Notes: generated by a model not told the origin, from the letters alone. Shown: positions 42,190 to 52,561, counted from the stretch's first letter. The stretch is DNA of 64,000 nt from Kibdelosporangium banguiense (GCF_017876405.1 NZ_JAGINW010000001.1:7639203-7703202), one strand, 5' to 3'. Translations and numbers: made by a program.

Positions 42190-43656
42190 TCAGTCGGCGG
42201 CGACTGGTTCGCCGTGACCGGCGTGGCTGTCGGCGTTGGCGACCCTGTTCGGCAGCTTCAGCGCGATGAAGACTGTCACCAGAGCGAGGGCCGCAGCGAC
42301 GACGAAGGCCAGCCGCATCCCGCTCAGCTGAGCGGGCACCGCGGCGACACCGTCGGCGACCAACTGGTCGGCACGCACGGACATCACGGTCACCACAAGC
42401 GCGGTTCCGAACGCCGCGGCGACCTGCTGCAACGTCCCGAGTATGGAGCTGCCGTGTGAGTACAAATCCGACGGCAGTACGCCCATACCCAGCGTGAAGA
42501 TAGGGGTGAACGACGCCGCCAGGCTCACCATCAGCAGCGTGTGCAGTCCCAGTACCTGCCAGTACGGCATCGTCGTGGAGACCTGGGTGAACCCGGCGAG
42601 GGCCAGGACCATGCCGATCGAGCCGGGCAGCACCAGCGGCCGGCTGCCGAACCGGTCGAACAGCTTTCCCACGGTCGGTCCCAGCAGGCCCATGGCCAGA
42701 CCGCCGGGCATGACCAGCAGGCCGGTCTCCAGCGGGCTCAGTCCGCGCAGGTTCTGCAGATAGAGCGGCAGCAGGATCATCGAGCCGAGCATCGCCAGGA
42801 ACCCGATGGACAGCAGCGCCAGGGAGAGCCCGAAAGTGCGGTGCTTGAGGGTACGAAGGTCCATCAGGGGCACGCCGCTGCGCTGCAGTTTGAGCTGGCG
42901 GATGACGAACACCCCGATCGCCGCGGCGCCGGCGAGGACTGTCCCGATGGCGAGCCCGATGTGGGCGGCGCCGTCGCCGAACAGGCTCAGGCCGTAGACC
43001 AGACCGCCGAAGCCGAGCGTGGCCACGACCACACTGAACGAGTCGATGGAGCTCACCTTCGGCTCAGTGATGTTTTCCAGCTTGCGCAGTCCGAGCACGC
43101 CGACCAGGGCCGCGATCGGCAGGACGGCCACGAACAGCAGCCGCCAGGATCCGAGCTGCAGGATCAGCCCGGCCACGGTGGGCCCGAGCGCGGGCGCCAC
43201 GGAGATCGCCAGGGTGACGTTGCCCATCACCCGGCCGCGGTCATGTTCGGGCACCACGATCATCAGCGTGGTCATCAGCAGCGGCATCATCACGGCCGTG
43301 CCCGCGGCCTGCACGATCCGGCCCAGCAGCAGCACCTCGAACGTCGGCGCGACGGCCGACAGAGCGGTCCCGGCGAGGAACACTCCCATCGCGATCGCGT
43401 AGGCCTGACGGGTGGTGACCCGCTGCAGGAACCAGCCGGTCATCGGGATCACGGCGGCCATGGTCAGCATGAACGCGGTGGACACCCACTGCGCGGACTG
43501 CTCGGTGACGTGCAACGAGTCCATCAGCCTCGGGATGGCGTTGATCATGATGGTCTCGTTGAGGATCACCACGAACGTGGCCAGCACCAGCAGCCGCACC
43601 ACCGTCGGTGTGCGGCGCACCTGTGTGTCCGGTCGTTCTGGGATCGCGGCTGTCAT
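42190..43656 (-). CDS. MFS drug exporter, DHA2/EmrB-like
   Basis: The 488-residue membrane protein has fourteen hydrophobic segments and motifs of the 14-helix drug:proton antiporters: NETIMINAIPRLMDSL in helix 1, WVSTAFMLTMAAVIPMTGWFLQRV, LLGRIVQAAGTAVMMPL and the antiporter motif SVAPALGPTVAGLIL. LmrB/EmrB-like proteins export hydrophobic drugs. The gene faces away from a repeat-rich gene-free stretch. Confidence 0.92.
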   Translation of the reverse strand: MTAAIPERPDTQVRRTPTVVRLLVLATFVVILNETIMINAIPRLMDSLHVTEQSAQWVSTAFMLTMAAVIPMTGWFLQRVTTRQAYAIAMGVFLAGTALSAVAPTFEVLLLGRIVQAAGTAVMMPLLMTTLMIVVPEHDRGRVMGNVTLAISVAPALGPTVAGLILQLGSWRLLFVAVLPIAALVGVLGLRKLENITEPKVSSIDSFSVVVATLGFGGLVYGLSLFGDGAAHIGLAIGTVLAGAAAIGVFVIRQLKLQRSGVPLMDLRTLKHRTFGLSLALLSIGFLAMLGSMILLPLYLQNLRGLSPLETGLLVMPGGLAMGLLGPTVGKLFDRFGSRPLVLPGSIGMVLALAGFTQVSTTMPYWQVLGLHTLLMVSLAASFTPIFTLGMGVLPSDLYSHGSSILGTLQQVAAAFGTALVVTVMSVRADQLVADGVAAVPAQLSGMRLAFVVAAALALVTVFIALKLPNRVANADSHAGHGEPVAAD

Positions 43657-43919
43657 GACACCTCACTGGTCGCGGGGTTGTAGTCGCCTCACAGCCAGGA
43701 GCTGTTGGCACGGACGCACGTACAGACCGGCGCGCCTGCCGATATTCATCGGCCGGAGTGAGTGTTCCGCATCACCGCGGTGATCTCACCCGATTTTTCC
43801 GCCCCCTTGCGGATCAGCCGGTCTTCGACAGCCGATCATCCTACCGGCATAGACGCGATCTGTCGCTTGGGGCACGACCGGCGACGCGGACTTCGGTCGC
43901 GCGGGCTATGCCCGTCCGT

Positions 43920-44045
43920 GCCGACCGGAAACATCTCCCGTTCGCGTGGGGGCAACGCCGCGACGGCCCGTTCGGCGGCCAGGTCGAGCGCAGGCGCCAG
44001 CCGGTCCAACAGCCTGCGAGTCGTTGACGCGGCGAGCACGGCATC
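43920..44045 (-). pseudogene. Possible MarR C-terminal remnant
   Basis: A minus-strand frame reads LLDRLAPALDLAAERAVAALPPREREM, the hydrophobic pattern and P-x-E-R-E of the last two helices of MarR proteins. No winged helix is found upstream in any frame that I could follow. The match is short, so chance cannot be excluded. Confidence 0.3.
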
Positions 44046-44155
44046 TCCTGCTATAGGTCCGGCCGATCCGCATCCGCCTGAGCCTTGGCCTCCCCGTGCA
44101 CGACTTCAACTACGGAACGATCGCGACCCCGCCAACAGTTCCACCCAGGTAAGAC

Positions 44156-44188
44156 GAACCCGTGCGAACGGACCGTTCGTACGGGTTC
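44156..44188. terminator. 15-bp inverted repeat, terminator or operator
   Basis: GAACCCGTGCGAACG and CGTTCGTACGGGTTC pair with one G-T wobble around a 3-base loop. No adjacent gene ends here, so an operator or the trace of a lost gene is as likely as a terminator. Confidence 0.45.
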
Positions 44189-44211
44189 ACCCCGTGAAGT
44201 CGAGGGGCGGC

Positions 44212-44241
44212 TTCGACACACACTAGTTCGACACACACTAG
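44212..44241. repeat. 15-bp perfect tandem repeat
   Basis: TTCGACACACACTAG occurs twice in a row (44212-44226 and 44227-44241). Confidence 0.85.
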
Positions 44242-44534
44242 GCCGAACAGGCAGATGTTCCAGGCCCCGCCCCGCCGGACTTACCCGGGCACCCCCAGGA
44301 CCTGGGTATGTCCGGCGCGGGCCGTCAGGCGGTGGCGCCGGAGTCCTGTCGGGCGAACCACTCCCGGTCATCACGTTGCGGGGTCATCCGGCGTGTTTCC
44401 TCTCTGTACCGGCCGGTGCACCCGGCCACTCAGCGGTGATCTAAACGCGGTTATGTTGTTCGGCATCGGCGGACGGGCGCCGAACAAACGAACGGCGAAC
44501 AACGCGCGTGCGCCATCTCGGGAGACAAACGACC

Positions 44535-47500
44535 ATGCCACGAGCGGAACGGCCGCTTGCCCTCGGCGATTCGGCGCTGCTGAACTTCGCCGCCGACCTG
44601 CGTCTGCTCCGGCAGGAGGCGGGCAATCCGACATATCGGGAACTGGCCAAGCGGGCGCATTTCTCGGTGACCACGCTGTCGAGCGCGGCCAATGGCCGTC
44701 AGTTGCCGAGCCTCAATGTGACGCTTGCGTATGTCCGGGCGTGTGACGGCGACGAGCAGGAGTGGGAGCAGCGCTGGCACAGCGTGGCGGCCGAGCTCGC
44801 GGCGGCCGAGGAACCCGAGCCGACGACGACGCAGGAGGACGGGCGTTCGCCGTACGTCGGCCTGGCCGCGTTCCAGCCCGAGGACGCCGACCTGTTCCAT
44901 GGCCGCGAGCGGCTGGTCGACGAGCTGACCGGGCGGTTGTCCCGGCAGCGGTTCGTCGCGGTCTTCGGGGCGTCCGGCGCGGGAAAGTCCTCTTTGCTGC
45001 GTGCCGGGCTGTTGCCCCGTTGGAAGGCGGATGGCGAGAACCGGTCAGTCGTGCTGTTCAATCCGGGCCCGCATCCGGTGGAGGAGTGCGCGATCCAGCT
45101 CGCGCGCCTGGCCGGTGCCGCTCCGGGGCAACTGCTCACGGATTTGCAGGATGATCGGCAGAATTTGCACCGCGCCGCCCGGATGGCACTGGCCGGCCAG
45201 CCCGACGACGCGGAACTGCTGATCATCGTCGACCAGTTCGAAGAGACGTTCACGCTGTGCCGGGACGAGGCCGAGCGGGACTGGTTCATCGACATCCTGC
45301 TGACCGCGGTCCGGACCACGAACAGCCGTTGCCGTGTCGTACTGGGCGTACGGGCCGACTTCTACGCGCACTGCACGCGGCACCCCGATCTTGTCGCCGC
45401 GCTCGACGACGCTCAGGTCGTGGTGGGACCGATGACCACCGACGAGTTGCGCCGCGCCATCGTGCAGCCCGCCGTACGTGCTGACTGCACGGTCGAGGGC
45501 GCTCTGCTCGCCGAGTTGGTCGCACAGGCAGCTGGCAACGCAGGCGTCCTGCCGTTGCTGTCGCACGCGTTGCTTGAGACATGGCGTCGACGCAGGGGCA
45601 ACAACCTGACGCTCGCCGCATTCCAGGCCGCCGGAGGTATCGACGGCGCGCTCGCGCGCACCGCGGAGTCCGTGTACACCAGCCTGACGGCGCCACGTCA
45701 ACAACTCGTGCGCGACCTGTTCCTACGGCTGACTGCCCTTGGTGAAGGCACGGAGGACACGAAACGCCGGATCGATCGCTCTGAGCTCGACTCGGACACG
45801 GCCGACGTCCTGGCAGTGCTCGCCGACGCGCGCCTGATCACGGTCGCCGACTCGACGGTGGAGATCGCGCATGAGGCGTTGATCCGCGCGTGGCCCAGGT
45901 TGCGGCAGTGGCTCGCCGCTGACCGCGAAGGGCTGCGTACGCATCGCCACCTGACGGAAGCCGCGCAGGAGTGGGCGGCTCTCGACAAGGACGCGGGCGC
46001 GCTGTATCGCGGCGCGCGGTTGGTGGTCGCCAAGGAATGGATGAGCCGGGACAACGGTGCTGTCACGCTCAATCCCGTTGAAAAGTCCTTCCTCGACGCG
46101 AGCGTCTACGAACAGGACCGGGAAAGCGCTGCGGGCAGGAGGCGGACACGGCAGTTGCGGTACCTGGCCTTGGGCCTGGCCGTCCTCCTACTGGTGGTCA
46201 CGGCGATCGGCGTGGTCGCGGTGCAGCAACGGCAGGATGCCGTGCGTGCGCAGCACGTTGCCATCTCACGTCAGCTCGCCACTCAGGCGTTGACGATCGC
46301 CGACTCGGAACCTGGCACGGCGAAGTTGCTGAGTCTTGAGGCGTATCGCACAGCGCCGACGATCGAGGCGCGCAGCGCGTTGATGAGCATGGCGGCACAT
46401 GCGGACTACCGCACGGAGATAGCCGCGCACGCTGGCGCGGTTTCGCAAATCGCGTTCATGCCGGACGGGACGCTCGTGAGCGCCGGCCGCGACGAGACCG
46501 TTGGGCTATGGGAGCCGTCGACTCGTCGTCGAGTGGCAACGCTCAAGGGCCACGACAGCTGGCTCAGGGCGCTCGCGGTGAGTCAGGACGGCAAGTTGCT
46601 GGCCACTGGTGGCGACGACAAGCGCCTGGTGCTGTGGGATGCCGTGTCCCGGGTACCGATCGCCACCCTCGGGGAACACGCGGACGCGATCAGGGAGGTC
46701 GCGTTCAGCCCTGACAGCCGGATAGTGGCTTCGGCCAGCAACGACGGCACAGCACGCCTGTGGGATGTCGTTCAGCGGGCACCCATTGCCACGCTGAACG
46801 GGCACAAAGGCCAAGTGACGACCGTCGCGTTCAGCCCGGACGGCAAGATTCTCGCGAGCACCGGCGAGGACCGCACCGTGCGGTTATGGGACGTCGCAAG
46901 CCACAGTGAGATCGCGGTCCTGACTGACCACAAGGAAGCTCCCCGGGCGCTGGACTTCAGCCCGGACGGAACCCTTCTCGCCTCGGCCGGCGCGGACAAA
47001 GTCGTGATGCTGTGGGACGTCGCGAGCCGTACACGTGTCGCGTCGCTCGCGGGGCACGTCGAGGAGGCGGTGATCGCGGTCAAGTTCAGCCCGGACGGCC
47101 GCACTCTGGCCACCGCGGGCAACGACCTGGTAGTCCGGTTGTGGGATGTCGCGAGCCGTTCCCTGCGTGCGAACCTGACCGGGCATCAGACGAGCATCTA
47201 CACGCTGGCGTTCAGTCCCACCAAGCCGCACATACTCGCGTCGGCCGGTGAGGACGGCAAGATTCTGCTGTGGGACGACACCCGGCCGCCCATGACCAGC
47301 ACGCCTGGCTCCCCGGTGCACGACTTGGCATACGCCCCTGACGGCCGGACCTTGGCAGCGGCAGGCCCAGGCAACACAACGCTGTGGGACGTTGCCAGCC
47401 GGTCGCCCCGGCGCGTGGTGAACATCGGCGACAGGCTGGTCAACGCCGTGGAGTTCAGCGCGGACGGCCGCCTCATCGCGACGGCCAACGAGGCCCCTAA

Positions 47501-48287
47501 GTACGCCCTTGGGCTGCCCGGCAACAACCTCGCGTTGTGGGATCCGGCAAGTCCGGCGGCTCCCACCGAACTGTCCGGGCACACCAGGACCGTCACGGAC
47601 GTGGCGCTCAGCACGGACGGGAAGATGGCGGCGACCGCGAGCGTCGACAAATCGGTGATCCTGTGGGACCTCGAGCGGCGTGTTCAGGTGGGAACGCTCG
47701 ACGTCGGAGCCGTGACCACTGGGGTGGCGTTCAGCCCCGACGGCCGCACAATCGCGACCGCGGACCACGACTATCGGTTGGTGACGTTGTGGGATGTGGC
47801 GACACGGACCCGCAAGGCCAAGCTGTCCGGTCACACCGGCTGGGCCAGATCCGTGGTGTTCAGTTCGGACGGCCGCATGCTGGCCTCGGCGGGGGCCGAC
47901 CAGACCGTGATCCTGTGGGATGTGGCCACGGGACGGCAGATTGTCCGGCTCGCAGGGCACAAGGACTCCTACTACCACGGAATCGCGTTCAGCCCAGATG
48001 GCAAGATCCTCGCGTTCAGCAGTGCGGACAACACAGTCCTGCTGTGGGATGTGGAGCGCCACACGCTCTCGGCCCGCCTGACCGGTCACCGCGCCGCGGT
48101 CCGTGCCGTCGCCTTCAGCCCGGACAGCGCTTCGCTGGCCACAGCCGGCGCCGACGGCACCGTGATCCTGTGGGAGATGGATCCCGAGCGGGTCGCCCGC
48201 ACCATTTGCGACACCGTTTCGCGCAACCTGTCACCGGAGGAATGGGCGCAGTTCGTCCCGGAACTGCCGCGGCGCGACACCTGCTGA
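44535..48287 (+). CDS. HTH / nSTAND1 NTPase / transmembrane / 14-WD40 protein
   Basis: The start is the ATG at 44535 (1250 residues). Residues 13-75 are an XRE-like helix-turn-helix (NFAADLRLLRQEAGNPTYRELAKRAHFSVTTLSSAANGR). After SPYVGLAAFQPEDADLFHGR comes an nSTAND1 NTPase with P-loop GASGAGKS (145-152), Walker B LLIIVDQFEETF and the conserved EIAHEALIRAWPRL. One membrane segment lies near 542-562. From about 632 there are fourteen WD40 repeats (FSPDGKILAS ... VRLWDV), enough for two seven-bladed propellers. Such proteins are signalling hubs that sense ligands or partner proteins; the partner here is unknown. An SsgA-like gene follows. Confidence 0.92.
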   Translation: MPRAERPLALGDSALLNFAADLRLLRQEAGNPTYRELAKRAHFSVTTLSSAANGRQLPSLNVTLAYVRACDGDEQEWEQRWHSVAAELAAAEEPEPTTTQEDGRSPYVGLAAFQPEDADLFHGRERLVDELTGRLSRQRFVAVFGASGAGKSSLLRAGLLPRWKADGENRSVVLFNPGPHPVEECAIQLARLAGAAPGQLLTDLQDDRQNLHRAARMALAGQPDDAELLIIVDQFEETFTLCRDEAERDWFIDILLTAVRTTNSRCRVVLGVRADFYAHCTRHPDLVAALDDAQVVVGPMTTDELRRAIVQPAVRADCTVEGALLAELVAQAAGNAGVLPLLSHALLETWRRRRGNNLTLAAFQAAGGIDGALARTAESVYTSLTAPRQQLVRDLFLRLTALGEGTEDTKRRIDRSELDSDTADVLAVLADARLITVADSTVEIAHEALIRAWPRLRQWLAADREGLRTHRHLTEAAQEWAALDKDAGALYRGARLVVAKEWMSRDNGAVTLNPVEKSFLDASVYEQDRESAAGRRRTRQLRYLALGLAVLLLVVTAIGVVAVQQRQDAVRAQHVAISRQLATQALTIADSEPGTAKLLSLEAYRTAPTIEARSALMSMAAHADYRTEIAAHAGAVSQIAFMPDGTLVSAGRDETVGLWEPSTRRRVATLKGHDSWLRALAVSQDGKLLATGGDDKRLVLWDAVSRVPIATLGEHADAIREVAFSPDSRIVASASNDGTARLWDVVQRAPIATLNGHKGQVTTVAFSPDGKILASTGEDRTVRLWDVASHSEIAVLTDHKEAPRALDFSPDGTLLASAGADKVVMLWDVASRTRVASLAGHVEEAVIAVKFSPDGRTLATAGNDLVVRLWDVASRSLRANLTGHQTSIYTLAFSPTKPHILASAGEDGKILLWDDTRPPMTSTPGSPVHDLAYAPDGRTLAAAGPGNTTLWDVASRSPRRVVNIGDRLVNAVEFSADGRLIATANEAPKYALGLPGNNLALWDPASPAAPTELSGHTRTVTDVALSTDGKMAATASVDKSVILWDLERRVQVGTLDVGAVTTGVAFSPDGRTIATADHDYRLVTLWDVATRTRKAKLSGHTGWARSVVFSSDGRMLASAGADQTVILWDVATGRQIVRLAGHKDSYYHGIAFSPDGKILAFSSADNTVLLWDVERHTLSARLTGHRAAVRAVAFSPDSASLATAGADGTVILWEMDPERVARTICDTVSRNLSPEEWAQFVPELPRRDTC

Positions 48288-48387
48288 TTCTTGAGTGTGA
48301 TCTGGCGCTCATGGCCGATCCTTGCCACCCGGTGAGCCGTTTCGCTCTCCCGTCCGTGTAGTGGGGCAGATACAGAGAGGATTGCGA

Positions 48388-48849
48388 ATGAGCCCCAGAG
48401 GTCACACCCGGATCAGCAAGCTGTTCGTGTTCACATCGGTATCTGGGTATGCCCAGGTGGAGGCTGATCTTCGCTACGACACAACCGACCCCTACGCGGT
48501 GACGGCGCTGTTCCACCCGGTCGGCGCCGACGAGGTGCGCTGGGTGTTCGCCAGAGACCTGCTCGAGCAGGGGCTGGTGCGGTGGGCCGGCGAAGGTGAC
48601 GTGCGGATCGGGCCGGATCCCGACGACCCCGAGTCGACCGGGGTCGAACTGATCAGCCCGGCCAGCCGTGCACTGCTGACCGTGCCGACCAAGCAGGTCG
48701 TGGATTTCCTGGATGAGACATATCGGGCCGTGCCGCCCGGCGCACAGGAGGAGTGGCTGGATCTGGACTCGCAACTGGAACGCTTTCTCGCGCTGTCGGC
48801 CCGTTCGATGAAGTTCCGGCGGCGGTCCAGTCCGTCCACAACGGACTGA
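48388..48849 (+). CDS. SsgA family sporulation/cell-division regulator
   Basis: The 153-residue product matches SsgA-like proteins: EADLRYDTTDPYAVTALFHPVGADEVRWVFARDLLEQGLVRWAGEGDVRIGPDP and the later DFLDETYRAVPPG. In Streptomyces these proteins position FtsZ and wall synthesis during sporulation septation. The family is confined to morphologically complex actinobacteria, which supports the taxonomic call. The ATG at 48388 with GAGAGG upstream is preferred over a longer frame. Confidence 0.92.
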   Translation: MSPRGHTRISKLFVFTSVSGYAQVEADLRYDTTDPYAVTALFHPVGADEVRWVFARDLLEQGLVRWAGEGDVRIGPDPDDPESTGVELISPASRALLTVPTKQVVDFLDETYRAVPPGAQEEWLDLDSQLERFLALSARSMKFRRRSSPSTTD

Positions 48850-48934
48850 TCTTCGCCGCGGCGGGGTTGTTACTGCAGGTGGGTGGCTGTTGCAGCGTTG
48901 TCGCCTGCCTGTTCGCCGTCGTATCGTCCCGCTT

Positions 48935-49990
<1,056 letters not shown>

Positions 49991-50317
49991 TTTTCCTTGT
50001 GTTGGCCTGGTGTCTGTGGGTGGGCCTTTGGCTTTTTGTTTTGCTTTTTGTCCGGGGTTGGGGTCGGCTCGATTTGACATGGAGCCTCTGAGGCGGCCTT
50101 GGTTGGCTGAAGAGGCAGGCCCTCTGACTTATGCCGCAATCCCGGTCAAAGTCTTGTTGGGGGCCAACCTCGCCAGATAGCTTACGGCCGCCTCCACTCC
50201 ATGTAAAATCGAGCCGGGGGGTTTGCTTTTACCTTTTTGGGGCGGGGGTGGGATACTAGGACGCGATCTCGATTAGCCCAGGTTGTTTCATAAAGAGACA
50301 CAGCGCGCATCAGGTCG
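49991..50317. other. 327-bp intergenic stretch, strongly G+T rich
   Basis: I see no gene between the CDF exporter and the convergent amidase. The first 80 bases are made up of long G/T runs (TGGCTTTTTGTTTTGC around 50030-50045), continuing the skew of the preceding gene. No clear terminator hairpin was found. Confidence 0.6.
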
Positions 50318-51706
50318 TCAGCCGCGCTGGAGTGGCGGGCGACGGTCGCGGACCGGGCTGACCGATTCGAGTCGTTCGGCCAGTGCGAGGAGGTCGTGGT
50401 CGGCCCACCAGGTGCCGACGAGCTGGACGCCGATGGGCAGGCCGCTCGCGGTCGTCCCGAACGGCAGCGAGACGGCGGGTAGGCCGGTGAGGTTGAAGGG
50501 CACCGTCGCCCGCATGACGTTGCGGGCCGGTACTTTCTCCCCGCCAACAACGTAACTGGATTGCGCATGCGGCGGCGCCGGGATCGTCACGACCGGGCAG
50601 ACGAGCACGTCGTAGTCCTGGAACCAGCCCGCGAACATTGACCTCAGCTGTTCCACCTCCCGCTCGGCGGCGAGGTAGTCGGCGATCGTGACGTCGGGTG
50701 CCTGGAGCGTCCGCGCGATCACCGGGTGCAACTCCGCCTCCCGGCCGGCTGTGATGCCGCGCAGGTAGGGCAGCATCTCGGCGGTGAACAGCGTCGCCGA
50801 AATCGGCGTGCAGTCGTGCTCGGCGAGCCACGGGATGCCGACCTGCTCGACCGGGAAACCGAGGCCCGACAAGGCCGTGGCCGCCGCGGTCACCGTGCCG
50901 GCCACCTCGGGGTCGATCGGGCCGAACGCGTCGGTGGTCCAGCCGATCCGGACGGGCCCGCCGATCCGGACGGGCCCGCCGATCCGGGCGGCGGCGGGCA
51001 GGGCGACCGCGTAGGGGTCCAGCCTGTCGGGGCCTTCCAGCAGGGACAGCGCCAGGCGCAGGTCGCGCACGCTGCGCGCCATCGGGCCGGTGTGCCACCA
51101 CCGCCGCAGTACGTGCGGGAAATGACCGGTGCACGGCACCCGGCCGTGGGTGGGTTTGATCGAGGCGATGCCGGTGTCGTGGGCCGGTCCGCGCACGGAG
51201 ATCGCGACGTCGCTGCCCAGGCCGAGCGGCGACAGACCCGCCGCGATGGCCGCGGACTCGCCACCGCTGGAGCCGCCGGGGGTGCGCTCGGGGTCGTAGG
51301 GGTTGAGTGACCGGCCGGCGACCAGGTTGTCGGTCTCGGTCCAGTACGACATCTCCGGCAGGTTGGTCTTCGCCAACGGGATGCCGCCCGCAGCCCGCAG
51401 CCGTGCCACGGCGGTGGCGTCGGCCTCCGGCACGTGATCGGCGAACAACGACGATCCCCGGGTGGTCCGCACACCCTCGGTGTCGAACGAGTCCTTGATC
51501 GTGAACGGCACGCCACCCAGCGGCCCGGTACGCGGGCGAGCGGCAGCGGCGAGGGCCTGCTCGCCCAGCACGGTGACGAACGCGTTGACCCGCTCGCCCA
51601 GCGCCTCGATGCGATCCAGATGCGCCTGCACGACCTCGACCGCGGTAACCTCGCCGACGGCTATCAGGCGGGCCAGTTCTGTCGCGTCGAGCCAGACCAA
51701 ATCCAT
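50318..51706 (-). CDS. Amidase (amidase signature family)
   Basis: The 462-residue product has the amidase-signature core: PFTIKDSFDT with the catalytic lysine, then RTPGGSSGGESAAIAAGLSPLGLGSDVAISVRGPAHDTG with the two serines of the Ser-Ser-Lys triad, then IASIKPTHGRVP. The usual A-A in GGS-x-A is replaced by GES, and GGS-I-R by AIS-V-R, so the active-site surroundings differ a little. It hydrolyses an amide bond; the substrate is unknown. The ATG at 51706 begins MDLVWLDATELARLI; ATGs four and five codons upstream are alternatives. An 18-bp tandem repeat interrupts the middle of the gene. Confidence 0.88.
   Translation of the reverse strand: MDLVWLDATELARLIAVGEVTAVEVVQAHLDRIEALGERVNAFVTVLGEQALAAAARPRTGPLGGVPFTIKDSFDTEGVRTTRGSSLFADHVPEADATAVARLRAAGGIPLAKTNLPEMSYWTETDNLVAGRSLNPYDPERTPGGSSGGESAAIAAGLSPLGLGSDVAISVRGPAHDTGIASIKPTHGRVPCTGHFPHVLRRWWHTGPMARSVRDLRLALSLLEGPDRLDPYAVALPAAARIGGPVRIGGPVRIGWTTDAFGPIDPEVAGTVTAAATALSGLGFPVEQVGIPWLAEHDCTPISATLFTAEMLPYLRGITAGREAELHPVIARTLQAPDVTIADYLAAEREVEQLRSMFAGWFQDYDVLVCPVVTIPAPPHAQSSYVVGGEKVPARNVMRATVPFNLTGLPAVSLPFGTTASGLPIGVQLVGTWWADHDLLALAERLESVSPVRDRRPPLQRG
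50943..50988 (-). repeat. 18-bp in-frame tandem repeat within the amidase gene
   Basis: CCGATCCGGACGGGCCCG occurs twice (50943-50960, 50961-50978) and a third partial copy follows. It adds RIGGPV RIGGPV RIG to the protein without shifting the frame. Confidence 0.9.
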
Positions 51707-51964
51707 AGTGACCATCATCGATGACCGTAATGATGGGAGCCAGCACCCATCGTCGGCGCCCCGAGCCGCGCAACGCGGCGGCGAGACCGTGACCGCCGGC
51801 CGCACCCCCGGTGGCGCACGACCAACACACTCACCTGCCGCTTATCGCGCGTTTGCCGAACGCGCTCGCCTGCCGATTTGAGGGGTTCGCCGCAAGTTGT
51901 TCGCGCTCAGTGATTCGCCTCAGAATTACGACGTTCACACACTCTGCAAGGGTGGCTGAGGTCC

Positions 51965-52261
51965 TTAGCAGTTCGCCTCCATACGCCGGCGAATGTCCTG
52001 GGCACGCAGACGCACTGCGCCGGGGTAGTTGTCCCACACCCACTGCATCTGATTGTAGAGGAACACTGCGTCGTCGGAGCCGGTTGGCCGTCCCAGTTCA
52101 CGAAGAAGCGCCCGTGCGTTTCGTTTGTCGTCTTGGCAACCCGACATGACTTCGGCGGCGGGTTCGTTCGCCGGCCCGGCCAGCGCAGCAGGTGCGAGAG
52201 CCGCGCCTGACAGAGTCAAGCCGAGCGCTGCGATCGCTGCGAACAAGATGTTCTTTCCCAT
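51965..52261 (-). CDS. Small secreted protein (internal start of the run-on ORF)
   Basis: The ATG at 52261 has GGAG six bases upstream and opens a 98-residue protein with a full signal peptide (GKNILFAAIAALGLTLSGAALAPAALAGPA), then a helical mature part with two cysteines (SGCQDDKRNARALLRELGRPTG ... RRRMEANC). The independent ribosome-binding site and signal peptide argue that this is a real gene in its own right. Function unknown. Confidence 0.6.
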   Translation of the reverse strand: MGKNILFAAIAALGLTLSGAALAPAALAGPANEPAAEVMSGCQDDKRNARALLRELGRPTGSDDAVFLYNQMQWVWDNYPGAVRLRAQDIRRRMEANC

Positions 52262-52561
52262 GTGAAACTCCAGTTTCCGAACAAATGATTTCATCTGACT
52301 TTCACTGGCGACGCCGAGAAAGTGCTTGCTCCGCCGGGTGCGTCGCCGGTAGTGGTCGTACGCCAGGAGCGCGGCCAGCCCGAGCGCGACCACGCCGAAA
52401 ACCACCCCGACAGCGACTGACATCGAGAACAGGGACGCGCCGGTGTTCGCCGCGACGGCCAGGGTCAGCAGAACCCACAGGAGCTCGTGGGGCAACCTGC
52501 GAGGTGCCGCGTCCGTGTCAGTCATGCCGGTGATTTCGGGTGCGCGCTTACCGGTGCCCAT
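51965..52561 (-). CDS. Run-on ORF: two-segment membrane protein joined to a secreted protein
   Basis: This 198-residue frame starts at an ATG at 52561 with AAGGA upstream. Its first 85 residues are a small membrane protein (LPHELLWVLLTLAVAANTG, then a second hydrophobic segment, then HYRRRTRRSKH). Instead of stopping, the frame continues through MKSFVRKLEFH into a second, signal-peptide-like protein described separately. The junction looks like the loss of a stop codon between two genes. Whether a fused protein is made is uncertain. Confidence 0.45.
   Translation of the reverse strand: MGTGKRAPEITGMTDTDAAPRRLPHELLWVLLTLAVAANTGASLFSMSVAVGVVFGVVALGLAALLAYDHYRRRTRRSKHFLGVASESQMKSFVRKLEFHMGKNILFAAIAALGLTLSGAALAPAALAGPANEPAAEVMSGCQDDKRNARALLRELGRPTGSDDAVFLYNQMQWVWDNYPGAVRLRAQDIRRRMEANC

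Larger units (their letters stand above)
43657..44534. other. 878-bp gene-free stretch rich in inverted and direct repeats
   Basis: No intact gene fits here. It holds inverted repeats at 43738-43753 (GCCGAT-ATTC-ATCGGC), 44156-44188 and 44275-44315 (CCGGACTTACCC/GGGTATGTCCGG, one mismatch), and a 15-bp tandem repeat at 44212-44241. On the minus strand, 43920-44045 encodes about 35 residues (LLDRLAPALDLAAERAVAALPPREREM) that resemble the C-terminal helix of MarR regulators, a possible decayed gene. The promoters of the MFS exporter and the STAND gene must also lie here. Confidence 0.6.

Noticed and set aside
42541..43683. 380-residue Gln/His-rich plus-strand frame opposite the MFS exporter
   Set aside because: Gln/His-rich composition is the usual antisense shadow of a hydrophobic membrane protein gene.
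50310..51830. 506-residue frame overlapping the amidase gene
   Set aside because: Arg-rich shadow with no domain; the other frame has the full amidase signature.
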